The notes beneath the pieces are model-generated. The model did no database searches. It was not told the origin of the DNA and worked only from the letters and a program-made list of their open reading frames with translations. This document shows, one piece after another, positions 50,014 to 61,280 of a stretch of DNA of 64,000 bases; positions within the stretch are counted from its first letter, which is position 1; each line of letters starts with the position of its first letter. The stretch is from the NCBI RefSeq assembly GCF_003795145.1, contig NZ_CP027786.1, positions 2,170,001 through 2,234,000 of the forward strand, written 5' to 3'. The stretch is from Tetragenococcus koreensis (GTDB lineage: Bacteria; Bacillota; Bacilli; Lactobacillales; Enterococcaceae). A program made the position numbers and the translations under genes.

Positions 50014-50804
50014 CTATCTTATTAGATATTATTAATAGTTTTCATAAATTTTTAGGCTATTTGGATATTAGCCCTAAATATTTAAATCGTGCTTACACTA
50101 TATTAAGCCTTTTTCCTACGCTTTATATCCTACGTATTGTTTATGGATTATGGGGGAACCAAAATTATATCCAATTTAGTTTATATTTGATAGTTTTTAT
50201 TATTTTATTGTATTTTGTGGTGTTGAATTTCTTTTACTACTTTTTCGATAAAAACGTTAAAGGTGACGTTACTCAATTATTTGCTAAATACTTACCAGAA
50301 GACGCTTTTAATATCGAAGAAGGAAATCAAATTTCACAAAATTTGATGCCTAATACCAGCGAAGTGTCAGTGGAGTTTGTGGATAATCACGAATTGCGGT
50401 TAGAAGAAAACATCCAAACGTTGATCAGTCAAGATAAGATACCTACAAATAATTTAACCAATAGTGATGGGTTCTTACTTATGAAAAATACTTTGCATCC
50501 CTTTTATTATTTAAAAAAAGTATCAGAAGATGAGTATGAGCTGCAAATTGGGACAAGTTATCAGGATCTAGAAAAAATTGGAACTATCCATCAAACAGAA
50601 GCCTTGGATCCAGTGGGATTGTTTATTGTCGGTGGTGATTTTGTGAAAGAAGGCGTTCGATATCATGAACGTTACCATTTAAAATTGCTTGTCAGGGATA
50701 AACCGGCACAAGATGTAGGCACTGCTGAAACAACAAACGAAGCAGGGGCGACAAATGAAACAGGTAGTCGTAGTCAACGTCATAAAAAGAAAAAGTTTAA
50801 ATAA
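50010..50804 (+). CDS. Two-helix membrane protein with soluble domain, unknown
   Basis: A 264-residue protein. Two hydrophobic segments (about 25-45 and 52-77) come first; then a ~170-residue soluble domain and a basic tail KKKKFK. Sequence as YKYLPEDAFNIEEGNQ-like runs does not match a family I know; it may be a lactobacilli-wide domain of unknown function. Coupled to the preceding low-complexity protein gene by a 4-bp overlap, which suggests they work together at the cell envelope. Confidence 0.7.
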   Translation: MTILLDIINSFHKFLGYLDISPKYLNRAYTILSLFPTLYILRIVYGLWGNQNYIQFSLYLIVFIILLYFVVLNFFYYFFDKNVKGDVTQLFAKYLPEDAFNIEEGNQISQNLMPNTSEVSVEFVDNHELRLEENIQTLISQDKIPTNNLTNSDGFLLMKNTLHPFYYLKKVSEDEYELQIGTSYQDLEKIGTIHQTEALDPVGLFIVGGDFVKEGVRYHERYHLKLLVRDKPAQDVGTAETTNEAGATNETGSRSQRHKKKKFK

Positions 50805-50810
50805 ATGACT

Positions 50811-50857
50811 TCCCATGAATCCTAACCAAACTAGGGTTCATGGGTTTTGTGTTTTTT
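50811..50857 (+). terminator. Terminator after the envelope gene pair
   Basis: CCCATGAATCCTA/TAGGGTTCATGGG stem (one mismatch), loop of six, then TTTTGTGTTTTTT. Confidence 0.88.
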
Positions 50858-50906
50858 ATATGACAATGATAGACTTTAATGAGCAATAAAAAATGAGCGG
50901 AAAAGA

Positions 50907-52232
50907 GTGAGTAAAATGACTAAAGATTTGACTTTTGAGAACTTAGCAGATTTTACAGATGCCTTAAATCAAATACCAGCTAGTAGCGTAATCGCCCGAG
51001 CTGTTCAAGAAAATGGCATTGATGCTGTTAGTAAAAATTCTGCTGCAAAAGCAGAATTAAACCGAGTGTTTTCCATTGAGGTTGAAACAGGTGAAGTGAC
51101 GCACCAAAAACAAAGCGGACGTTGTTGGCTATTTGCCACTTTGAATACACTACGGCATGATTTTGCTAAAAAGTATGATTTAAAAGATTTTCAGTTTTCA
51201 CAAAATTACCTGTCCTTTTATGATCGTTTAGAAAAAGCGAATAAGATGTTGGAATGGGCAATCAGTTTGATCGATCAACCAGAAGATGATCGTGAATACT
51301 TAGCAATGCTCGAATGGGGCGATGGTGATGGTGGCCAGTGGGCAAACGGTCCGGCATTAATTAATAAGTACGGTTTAATTCCTAAAAGTGCGATGCCTGA
51401 AACTTATAATAGCGATAAAACCGCTGAGATTTCTGCAGCCATTAATTTGAAATTGCATAAAGCAGTTGCACATATGAAAAAAATGGTGGTCACGCCTACT
51501 CACGAAGCAGACTTACATACTTATAAATTAGAATGTTTACGTGAAATTTACCGTATGTTAGTTTATGCTTTTGGTCAGCCACCTGCTTCCTTTGATTTTG
51601 AATATCGTGACAAAGATAACAGCTATCATAATATTCGTAATTTAACGCCAACAACTTTTTTTGCGGATTACGTAGATGTTGATTTTGATCAATACACGGT
51701 GTTAGTAGATGCTCCTGACCATGAGTATGGAAAAAATTATGGATTGCCAAGTCAAGATTATATATTTGATGGGAAAAAAATTGAACTAGCAAACGTTGGA
51801 ATTACTGCTATGAAAAAAGCAGCCGTAGCTTCTTTAAAAGATGGGCAAACGGTTTGGTTTGGTTGCGATGTGTTAAGAGATATGGATCGTAAAGAAGGAA
51901 TCTTGGACCCTAATTATTTCAAAAAGAGCGAACTCTTTGCAGCTGATTTACAATTAGACAAAGCAGAACGATTAGCAACTCGAGAAGGCGAAGTTACCCA
52001 CGCAATGACGCTTACTGGGGTTGATCTTGTTGATGGTCAGTCAACCAAATGGAAAGTTGAAAATAGCTGGGGTGAAAAAGTTGGCGATAAGGGCTATTTC
52101 ATTATGTCGGATGCTTGGTTTGATGAGAATGTATATGAAGTTGTTGTGCAAGATAAATACTTGCAAGAAGAAGATAAGCATGTAGCAGCAAAAGAAAAAG
52201 AAGACCTTATGCCATGGGATTCATTGTGCTAA
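50907..52232 (+). CDS. pepC: Aminopeptidase C (bleomycin hydrolase family)
   Basis: A 441-residue C1B cysteine peptidase. The catalytic Cys is in QSGRCWLFATLN, His in VTHAMTLTGVD and Asn in VENSWGEKVGDKG. It is a cytosolic hexameric aminopeptidase that releases N-terminal residues from peptides in lactic acid bacteria. Start is GTG at 50907 after GGAAAAGA; an ATG at 50916 three codons on is possible. Own terminator follows. Confidence 0.95.
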   Translation: MSKMTKDLTFENLADFTDALNQIPASSVIARAVQENGIDAVSKNSAAKAELNRVFSIEVETGEVTHQKQSGRCWLFATLNTLRHDFAKKYDLKDFQFSQNYLSFYDRLEKANKMLEWAISLIDQPEDDREYLAMLEWGDGDGGQWANGPALINKYGLIPKSAMPETYNSDKTAEISAAINLKLHKAVAHMKKMVVTPTHEADLHTYKLECLREIYRMLVYAFGQPPASFDFEYRDKDNSYHNIRNLTPTTFFADYVDVDFDQYTVLVDAPDHEYGKNYGLPSQDYIFDGKKIELANVGITAMKKAAVASLKDGQTVWFGCDVLRDMDRKEGILDPNYFKKSELFAADLQLDKAERLATREGEVTHAMTLTGVDLVDGQSTKWKVENSWGEKVGDKGYFIMSDAWFDENVYEVVVQDKYLQEEDKHVAAKEKEDLMPWDSLC

Positions 52233-52233
52233 T

Positions 52234-52266
52234 AAAAATACTTGGGTTCAATGCCCAAGTATTTTT
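52234..52266 (+). terminator. Terminator after pepC
   Basis: AAAATACTTGGG/CCCAAGTATTTT with a seven-base loop and T-run. Confidence 0.92.
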
Positions 52267-52350
52267 GAACGATCAAAATAAGGCATTTAATCTATTAACA
52301 AAAAGGAAGTAATCTTATTCAATGGGTTATAAACGTATAGGTTAGTTTTT

Positions 52351-52366
52351 TGTTTCACGTGAAACT
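52351..52366. promoter_or_regulatory. parS site
   Basis: TGTTTCACGTGAAACT, 15 of 16 to consensus, in the gap between pepC and the glycosyltransferase gene, about 2 kb from parA-parB. Confidence 0.92.
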
Positions 52367-52452
52367 TATTATTTCTGTCGATATTTTTTTAAAAATTTCT
52401 ATTATATAATGATAGTAGAAATATATACTGTAGGAATCAAGGAGAGAAGCAA

Positions 52453-53277
52453 ATGCAGATAAATTTACTTTTTTCGATCGATGATAAATTTGTGGAGCAA
52501 ATGAAAACTACGCTGTTTTCTATATACCAAAATGCAGACCATAATCATCATTTTACTGTTTACGTCTTGCAAAAAAAATTATTAAAGCGTTCTAAGACAA
52601 TAAAAGAATTTTGTCATCTGTGGGGGATGAACTACGTTCCACTTGTAATTGGCGATGATCCCCTATTTGAGCAAGCCCCTATTTCTGCTCGTTATCCAGA
52701 AACAATTTATTATCGCTTAATGGTACATAAATATTTGCCGGAAAATGTCGATAAAATTCTTTATTTGGATGCAGATATTCTTTGTATTAATGATTTTTCG
52801 TCGTTATATGAACTCGAACTCAAAGGATATTTATATGCAGCAGCAAGTCATAAAAATCTGACCAATATGACAAAAATGATTAACCAAGTTCGCTTAAAAA
52901 CCTATGAAGCGGAGGGTTATTATAATTCGGGTGTTTTGCTTATTAATGTCAAAAAAGCTCGCGATGAAGTTCATGCAGAAGATATTTTTCGCTTCATTCA
53001 AGAAAATCAATACAATCTTTTATTACCTGATCAAGATATTTTAAATGGGTTATATGGCAATAAAATCTTATCGATTCCTGATGAAATTTATAATTATGAT
53101 GTAAGAAAAAATGCAACTTACGATACGATTAGTATGGGGAAGTGGGATTTAGGTTGGATTATTCGCAATAGTGTCTTCTTGCATTTTTGTGGTAAAGACA
53201 AGCCTTGGGAAGATAAATACCGAGGACGTTATGCTGCTTTATACAAATACTTTTGGTATAAAGTAATGAATGAATAA
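52453..53277 (+). CDS. Glycosyltransferase family 8 protein
   Basis: A 274-residue retaining glycosyltransferase. The metal- and nucleotide-sugar-binding DxD lies in LYLDADILCIND; the donor region LFSIDDKFVEQMKTTL starts the protein, and NSGVLLINVKKAR and LPDQDILNGLYG follow as in the GT8 family. Likely adds glucose or galactose to a wall polymer or lipid glycan; the acceptor is unknown. CAAGGAGAG before the ATG; a TATAAT at 52405 may be its -10. Confidence 0.9.
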   Translation: MQINLLFSIDDKFVEQMKTTLFSIYQNADHNHHFTVYVLQKKLLKRSKTIKEFCHLWGMNYVPLVIGDDPLFEQAPISARYPETIYYRLMVHKYLPENVDKILYLDADILCINDFSSLYELELKGYLYAAASHKNLTNMTKMINQVRLKTYEAEGYYNSGVLLINVKKARDEVHAEDIFRFIQENQYNLLLPDQDILNGLYGNKILSIPDEIYNYDVRKNATYDTISMGKWDLGWIIRNSVFLHFCGKDKPWEDKYRGRYAALYKYFWYKVMNE

Positions 53278-53282
53278 ACCTT

Positions 53283-53316
53283 ACGCACTTGCTGTTTTTT
53301 GCAAGTGTGTTTATTT
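53283..53316 (+). terminator. Terminator after the glycosyltransferase gene
   Basis: ACGCACTTGC/GCAAGTGTGT with an eight-base loop and TTTATTT. Confidence 0.8.
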
Positions 53317-53416
53317 ATGAAAAAATTCTATTCTTGGTAAAAAATTAAATCCTTGTTCAAAAGACAGCCAAACTATTGCATAGGTAATTATTTTGCGTTA
53401 AAGTAGAATATAGTCC

Positions 53417-53437
53417 GTGAAACAATTTCTGTTTCAC
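53417..53437. repeat. Inside-out parS half-site palindrome before rsmG
   Basis: GTGAAACA and TGTTTCAC, the two halves of parS in reversed order, are separated by five bases. As RNA they form an 8-bp hairpin 19 bases before the rsmG ATG, just ahead of its ribosome site. Confidence 0.6.
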
Positions 53438-53456
53438 AAAAGAGAAAGGGAGAAAC

Positions 53457-54173
53457 ATGTTACCTGAAGAATTTCAACAAAAACTTCGCGAGCATCATAT
53501 TGTGTTGACTCAAACACAAATAGAGCAATTTGAACGTTATTATCAGCTTTTGGTAGAATGGAATCAGAAAATAAACCTTACTGCCATTACGGATAAAAAT
53601 GAAGTTTATTTAAAGCATTTTTATGATTCAGTAGCCTTGGCTTTTTCAGTTGATTTGGACAAAAAAGCTTCTATCTGTGATATTGGCTCTGGAGCCGGGT
53701 TCCCAAGTATCCCCTTAAAAATCATCTTTCCTGAATTAAAGGTAACCATCGTTGATTCGTTAAATAAGCGGATCAATTTTCTGCGTACATTAATTACCGA
53801 GTTAGATTTAAACCAAGTTGCGTTATTTCACGATCGAGCAGAAACATTTGGTCAAAAGATTGACCACCGTGCTTCTTATGATTATGTAGTGGCAAGAGCG
53901 GTTGCACGATTGAATGTTTTGTGTGAGCTTTGCTTACCACTTGTAAAAAAGAACGGCTATTTTTATGCCTTAAAAGCAGCTAAAAGTCAAGAAGAATTAA
54001 ATGAAGCAAAAGGATCAATGGCAATTTTGGGTGGTAAGTTCATAGAAGATAAGCAAATTTATTTACCTAATACAGATGATCAACGACACGTCTTAGTGAT
54101 TGAAAAGAAAAAAGAAACCCCCAAAAAATATCCGAGAAAACCTGGCTTACCGAGTAAAAAGCCTATAAATTAA
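53457..54173 (+). CDS. rsmG: 16S rRNA G527 methyltransferase RsmG
   Basis: A 238-residue SAM enzyme. SAM motif [36 protein letters not shown] at the front; [18 protein letters not shown] for the active site. It makes m7G527 in 16S rRNA. The C-terminal tail ([16 protein letters not shown]) is the usual one. AAAGGGAG before the ATG. First of rsmG-parA-parB. Confidence 0.96.
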   Translation: MLPEEFQQKLREHHIVLTQTQIEQFERYYQLLVEWNQKINLTAITDKNEVYLKHFYDSVALAFSVDLDKKASICDIGSGAGFPSIPLKIIFPELKVTIVDSLNKRINFLRTLITELDLNQVALFHDRAETFGQKIDHRASYDYVVARAVARLNVLCELCLPLVKKNGYFYALKAAKSQEELNEAKGSMAILGGKFIEDKQIYLPNTDDQRHVLVIEKKKETPKKYPRKPGLPSKKPIN

Positions 54174-54239
54174 AAATTTCAAAGGTAGAATAAAAGAGGA
54201 GTTCCTCTTTTATCGCCTCTAACAGAGAAGGAGAGTTTT

Positions 54240-55010
54240 ATGGTTCGTATTATTTCTGTTGCAAATCAAAAAGGTGGCGTCGGTAAATCGACTACAGCGG
54301 TTAATTTAGGCGCATGTTTGGCTTACCTAGATAAAAAAGTTTTGCTAGTAGATATCGATGCGCAAGGGAATGCAACCAGCGGTGTCGGTATACGTAAACC
54401 TGACGTGGTACAAGATGTTTATGATGTTTTGATTAATGAGATCAATATTGAAGATACGATATTACCTAGCTCTCGCGCTAATTTAGATGTTGTACCAGCG
54501 ACTCTCCAATTAGCAGGCGCAGAGATTGAATTAACATCTATGATGGCGAGGGAGTCACGCCTGCGTACGGCTATTGATGAAATCAAAGATCAGTATGATT
54601 TCATCTTGATCGATTGTCCGCCGTCACTAGGGCATCTAACTATTAACGCTTTTACAGCGAGCGATGCGATTTTGATCCCGGTACAGTGTGAGTATTATGC
54701 CTTAGAAGGATTAAGTCAATTATTAAATACTGTTCGTTTGGTGCAAAAACACTTTAATCCTGAATTGGAAATTGAGGGCGTCTTATTGACAATGTATGAT
54801 GCACGCACCAATCTTGGGGTGGAAGTTGTAGGCGAAGTTCGCCGCTATTTCCAAGAGAAAGTCTATGATACAATTATTCCCCGAAATGTTCGTTTATCTG
54901 AAGCGCCTAGTCACGGGCTATCAATTGTTGATTATGATTTGCGTTCCAAAGGCTCTGAAGTCTATCAAGCACTAGCAAAGGAAGTGTTGACTCGTGAAAA
55001 AGCAAAATAA
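54240..55010 (+). CDS. parA: Chromosome partitioning protein ParA (Soj)
   Basis: A 256-residue ParA-type ATPase with the deviant Walker A NQKGGVGKSTTAVN, LLVDIDAQGNATSG and DFILIDCPPSLGHL. It works with ParB and parS and in Bacillus also tunes DnaA at oriC. AGGAGAG before the ATG. It overlaps parB by 17 bp. Confidence 0.96.
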   Translation: MVRIISVANQKGGVGKSTTAVNLGACLAYLDKKVLLVDIDAQGNATSGVGIRKPDVVQDVYDVLINEINIEDTILPSSRANLDVVPATLQLAGAEIELTSMMARESRLRTAIDEIKDQYDFILIDCPPSLGHLTINAFTASDAILIPVQCEYYALEGLSQLLNTVRLVQKHFNPELEIEGVLLTMYDARTNLGVEVVGEVRRYFQEKVYDTIIPRNVRLSEAPSHGLSIVDYDLRSKGSEVYQALAKEVLTREKAK

Positions 55011-55881
55011 AAGTTTAGGAAAAGGAATCAATGCGTTGTTTCAAGACCTATCAGATATTGAAGAGGTTGATGTTGCAACGGAAAAAATCGTTGAACTCTC
55101 ATTAAATGAGTTACGCCCGAATCCTTACCAACCACGAAAAACATTTGAAGAAAAATCATTACAAGAGTTGGCGAATTCGATTGAAAAATCAGGCGTTTTT
55201 CAGCCGATTATTGTACGTAAATCTAAAGTAAAAGGTTATGAGATTATTGCCGGTGAACGTCGTTTCCGTGCTTCGAAGCTAGCCAAAAAAGAAGTCATCC
55301 CAGCAATTATTCGCGATTTTGATGAAGAAGCAATGATGCAAGTAGCTGTTTTGGAAAACTTACAACGGGAAGATTTGAATCCCTTAGAAGAAGCAGAAGC
55401 TTATGAAATGCTAATGAAAAATCTTCATTTAACCCAAGCAGAAGTAGCCGAACGTTTAGGCAAAAGCCGACCTTATATTGCAAACTATTTACGTCTTTTA
55501 ACTTTACCAAAATTAGTGAAGGAAATGGTTCAAGACGATCGGTTATCGATGGGACAGGCGCGTACACTACTAGGCTTGAAAAACAAAGAGCAAATGTTGA
55601 AACTTGCGAACCGTTGTGTGAAAGAAAACTTGACTGTACGTCAACTAGAACAGTTAGTCACAGATGCCAATGAAGCAAAAGATAAAAAGAAAGTTCCTCG
55701 TGTAGTGAAAGAAAAGCCCTATTATCTGCGCGAAAGCGAAGATCGTTTGATGGATAAATTTGGAACGAGTGTACAGATTAAAGAGAAAAAAGGCAAAGGA
55801 AGAATTGAGATTGACTATTTATCGCAAAATGATTTGACGCGTATATTAGATATCTTAAATATTCACTTTGATGAAGAATAA
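54994..55881 (+). CDS. parB: Chromosome partitioning protein ParB (Spo0J)
   Basis: A 295-residue CTP-dependent clamp. CTP motif IIAGERRFRASKLA, the preceding LRPNPYQPRKTFEE, and the HTH AEVAERLGKSRPYIANYLR that reads parS. Start is GTG at 54994 after AAGGAAG, inside the parA end. Four parS-like sites in this window are its probable targets; it would also load SMC there. A parB paralog such as noc is not seen. Confidence 0.95.
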   Translation: MKKQNKSLGKGINALFQDLSDIEEVDVATEKIVELSLNELRPNPYQPRKTFEEKSLQELANSIEKSGVFQPIIVRKSKVKGYEIIAGERRFRASKLAKKEVIPAIIRDFDEEAMMQVAVLENLQREDLNPLEEAEAYEMLMKNLHLTQAEVAERLGKSRPYIANYLRLLTLPKLVKEMVQDDRLSMGQARTLLGLKNKEQMLKLANRCVKENLTVRQLEQLVTDANEAKDKKKVPRVVKEKPYYLRESEDRLMDKFGTSVQIKEKKGKGRIEIDYLSQNDLTRILDILNIHFDEE

Positions 55882-55896
55882 ATAAGGAGAATGCTT

Positions 55897-56085
55897 ATGT
55901 ATGACCTAGGTGATACTGTAGAAATGAAAAAACCTCATGCCTGTCAAACCAATCGCTGGCTGATCATACGCATGGGAGCCGATATTAAAATAAAATGCGA
56001 GAATTGCGGCCATATAGTCATGATGACGCGCCGTGAATTTGAAAAGAAAATGAAAAAAGTAATTGAAAAGAAAAAGGAAGAGTGA
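55897..56085 (+). CDS. DUF951 family small protein
   Basis: A 62-residue protein from the ATG at 55897, seven bases after AAGGAG; an ATG two codons earlier touches that site. It shows MYDLGDTVEMKKPHAC, then a zinc-ribbon-like KCENCGHIVMMTRREFE. DUF951 genes are always between parB and ychF in Bacilli. Function unknown. Confidence 0.93.
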   Translation: MYDLGDTVEMKKPHACQTNRWLIIRMGADIKIKCENCGHIVMMTRREFEKKMKKVIEKKKEE

Positions 56086-56091
56086 AAATAG

Positions 56092-57192
56092 ATGGCATTG
56101 ACCGCTGGAATCGTGGGGTTGCCTAATGTCGGCAAATCCACTTTGTTTAACGCAATTACAAAAGCTGGCGCAGAAGCAGCAAATTACCCTTTTGCAACTA
56201 TTGACCCCAATGTAGGGATGGTCGAAGTACCTGATTGGCGCTTGCAACGTTTAACTGATTTATTTCAACCCAAAAAAACCACGCCTGCGACCTTTGAATT
56301 TACCGATATTGCCGGGATCGTTAAAGGAGCAAGTGAAGGTGAGGGGCTGGGAAATCAATTTTTAAGTCATATCCGTCAAGTAGACGCCATTTGCCATGTG
56401 GTGCGTTGTTTTGACGATGATAATGTCACCCACGTAGATGGACGAATCGATCCTTTAGCCGATATTGAAACGATTAATTTAGAATTAATCTTGGCTGACT
56501 TGGAAACAGTTAATAAACGGTACAGCCGGGTTGAAAAAGTGGCTAAGACAAAAGATAAAGCAGCGATGGCCGAATTAGCTGTTTTAGATAAAATTAAACC
56601 AGTTTTGGAGGCAGGAAAATCGGCTCGGACCATTGAATTTTCTGAAGAAGAGCAACCGATTGTCAAAGACTTGTTCTTATTGACAATTAAACCTGTTTTA
56701 TACGTTGCCAATGTGGCAGAAGATGATGTCCAAGACCCTACGAACAATCACTATGTGCAAGAAGTACAAAAATTTGCAGCAACAGAAAAAGCGGAAGTTA
56801 TTACTGTCTGTGCCCAAATTGAGGAAGAAATTGCTGAATTAGACGACGAAGATAAAGTAGAATTTTTGGAAGATCTAGGCATTAAAGAAAGCGGATTGGA
56901 TCAATTAATTCGTACTTCTTTCCATTTATTAGGTCTAGCGACCTATTTTACGGCGGGCGAACCAGAAGTGCGTGCTTGGACGTTTCATAAAGGCATCAAA
57001 GCACCTCAGGCTGCAGGAATTATTCATTCTGATTTTGAACGGGGTTTCATCCGAGCTGAAACGGTATCTTTTAACGATCTTGATAAATTTGAAAGTATGC
57101 ATGCAGCTAAAGAAGCAGGTCGTGTTCGGCTTGAAGGTAAGGACTATGTGGTCCAAGATGGCGATGTCATGTTATTCCGTTTCAATGTATAA
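56092..57192 (+). CDS. ychF: Redox-regulated ATPase YchF
   Basis: A 366-residue Obg-family ATPase. P-loop GLPNVGKSTLFNAIT, switch DIAGIVKGASEGEGLGNQFL, altered G4 replaced by NVAED, and a TGS domain at the end (RAWTFHKGIKAPQAAG). It binds ATP rather than GTP and acts with ribosomes and stress. Six bases after the DUF951 stop. Confidence 0.97.
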   Translation: MALTAGIVGLPNVGKSTLFNAITKAGAEAANYPFATIDPNVGMVEVPDWRLQRLTDLFQPKKTTPATFEFTDIAGIVKGASEGEGLGNQFLSHIRQVDAICHVVRCFDDDNVTHVDGRIDPLADIETINLELILADLETVNKRYSRVEKVAKTKDKAAMAELAVLDKIKPVLEAGKSARTIEFSEEEQPIVKDLFLLTIKPVLYVANVAEDDVQDPTNNHYVQEVQKFAATEKAEVITVCAQIEEEIAELDDEDKVEFLEDLGIKESGLDQLIRTSFHLLGLATYFTAGEPEVRAWTFHKGIKAPQAAGIIHSDFERGFIRAETVSFNDLDKFESMHAAKEAGRVRLEGKDYVVQDGDVMLFRFNV

Positions 57193-57277
57193 TAGACTAT
57201 CAAAGTACGAATGAACTATGTTAAAATAATTCTTGTCAAATGCTTGTTTATCAGGCAAGAAGGGAGAAACGAAGACC

Positions 57278-57970
57278 ATGGAAGCAGAAAAGCTGCGAGA
57301 ATACGTTGCAAAAAATCGCGAGTGGGAAGAACAATTAACCAAAAGAAATCAACAATATATTTTTGATTTAAACAAAGCACTTGATGCTGCGAATTTATCA
57401 GAAGAAGAAAAAGTACAAGTGTTTCATGAGATGTTACCGGTGTTAGTGCAAGAACAAAAAAATGGCACTACGGCTCGACAACTTTATGGTACAGTTTCAG
57501 AACGAACAGAAGCAATTTTAGCTACCCCGACAAAAGTTGAAACTACAAGGCCCGTTTTGATGTGGGTGGATAATACTTTATTGATCTTAGGTGTCTTTGG
57601 TTTGATGATGGGAATTGTAGGATTATTCTCTAATCAAAATAACCAAGTTTATGGTATTGTTACCTTGATATTAATGGCAATGGTCGGCGGTTGGGTCTTT
57701 TATTTGATGTATAAATATATGTATCAATACGAACGCCCAGGTGCGGATAAGAGTCAGCGTCCAAAATTATGGAAGTCGATATTGATTTTAATTGCTTCGT
57801 TTTTCGTATGGACAGCAGTCATTTCATTATCTGCCTTATTGCCAGGTGTAATCAATCCGGTTTTAGACCCATTCTTTTTGGTTCTTATTGGCGGTGCCTC
57901 TTTGTTACTTCGTTATTATTTAAAGAAAAGATACAATATCATTGGCAGTTTATCGATGCCTAAGCAGTAA
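57278..57970 (+). CDS. DUF1129 family membrane protein
   Basis: A 230-residue protein from the ATG at 57278. The first ~90 residues are soluble and helical (LREYVAKNREWEEQLTKRNQ), then four or so membrane helices. It matches the DUF1129 family found next to guaB or ychF in lactic acid bacteria. Function unknown. GGGAG lies about 11 bases before the ATG. Confidence 0.8.
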   Translation: MEAEKLREYVAKNREWEEQLTKRNQQYIFDLNKALDAANLSEEEKVQVFHEMLPVLVQEQKNGTTARQLYGTVSERTEAILATPTKVETTRPVLMWVDNTLLILGVFGLMMGIVGLFSNQNNQVYGIVTLILMAMVGGWVFYLMYKYMYQYERPGADKSQRPKLWKSILILIASFFVWTAVISLSALLPGVINPVLDPFFLVLIGGASLLLRYYLKKRYNIIGSLSMPKQ

Positions 57971-57976
57971 ATAGAC

Positions 57977-58010
57977 AAGGGTTCCTCATTAGGGCCCTTT
58001 TTTCTTTACC
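57977..58010 (+). terminator. Terminator after the DUF1129 gene
   Basis: AAGGG..CCT/AGG..CCCTT hairpin followed by TTTTTTCTTT. Confidence 0.8.
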
Positions 58011-58017
58011 ATAATGG

Positions 58018-58046
58018 TTGACTTCAAGCATTATTTTTGCTATTTT
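58018..58046 (+). promoter_or_regulatory. Candidate guaB promoter
   Basis: TTGACT, a 17-bp spacer, TATTTT. I see no purine riboswitch in the leader. Confidence 0.4.
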
Positions 58047-58101
58047 CGTTAAAATATATTGATTTACCTAACGACAGTAAAATTATTTTTGCTGATCTTA
58101 A

Positions 58102-59607
<1,506 letters not shown>

Positions 59608-59610
59608 AAT

Positions 59611-59709
59611 AAAAAGCATGCTAACGAAAATAGTGACCCACAAAAATTAGACTGAAAAACTAATTTTTGCGGGTCACTATAGAGCTCAAACGATAGCATG
59701 TTTTTTTAT
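59611..59709. terminator. Composite bidirectional terminator between guaB and serS
   Basis: Outer arms AAAAAGCATGCTAACG and CGATAGCATGTTTTTTT enclose a second, 20-bp inner inverted repeat (AGTGACCC...GGGTCACT, 59631-59679). Both converging genes end on it. Confidence 0.8.
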
Positions 59710-60993
<1,284 letters not shown>

Positions 60994-61004
60994 TCAAAAA
61001 TTAT

Positions 61005-61245
61005 AAAATAAAAAAACTATTCCTTCCCAAAGCTGATTTTGCTTGGGACGAAATAGTTTTTCGCGGTGCCACCCAAGTTCGGCTGTGAGGCCGCACTTGT
61101 CTCTTGTAACCAAAGAGCGCAGGTTCTTTTTTTAAAAGAAGCATTGAAAACTGGATTCCATCATTTTCCTTTACTGATTTTCACCAACCACCAGCTCTCT
61201 TAAAAGGATAAATCATGTACTAGGTTTTCTGCTTGTTATTATGAT
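61005..61245 (-). promoter_or_regulatory. T-box riboswitch of serS
   Basis: On the minus strand the conserved T-box GGGTGGCACCGCG is at 61075-61063. The terminator arms AAAAACTATTTCGTCCCAAGC and the facing arm ending GGAATAGTTTTTTT follow (61008-61062, longer than shown here). Stem I holds AGTA near 61225 and a likely specifier GGAATCCAG with TCC (Ser) at 61156-61154. Uncharged tRNA-Ser should switch it on. Confidence 0.93.
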
Positions 61246-61251
61246 GCATTT

Positions 61252-61280
61252 AGCATAGCTGAAAAAAATTGTTTCGTCAA
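61252..61280 (-). promoter_or_regulatory. serS promoter, overlapping the histidine kinase stop
   Basis: On the minus strand TTGACG, a 17-bp spacer and TATGCT. The -35 covers the stop codon of the upstream kinase gene, so serS needs no read-through. Confidence 0.82.

Noticed and set aside
51496-51792. Open frames opposite to pepC and many similar antisense frames (for example over gyrA, mnmE, parB and the rRNA start)
   Set aside because: They lack ribosome sites and family similarity and lie inside well supported genes on the other strand.
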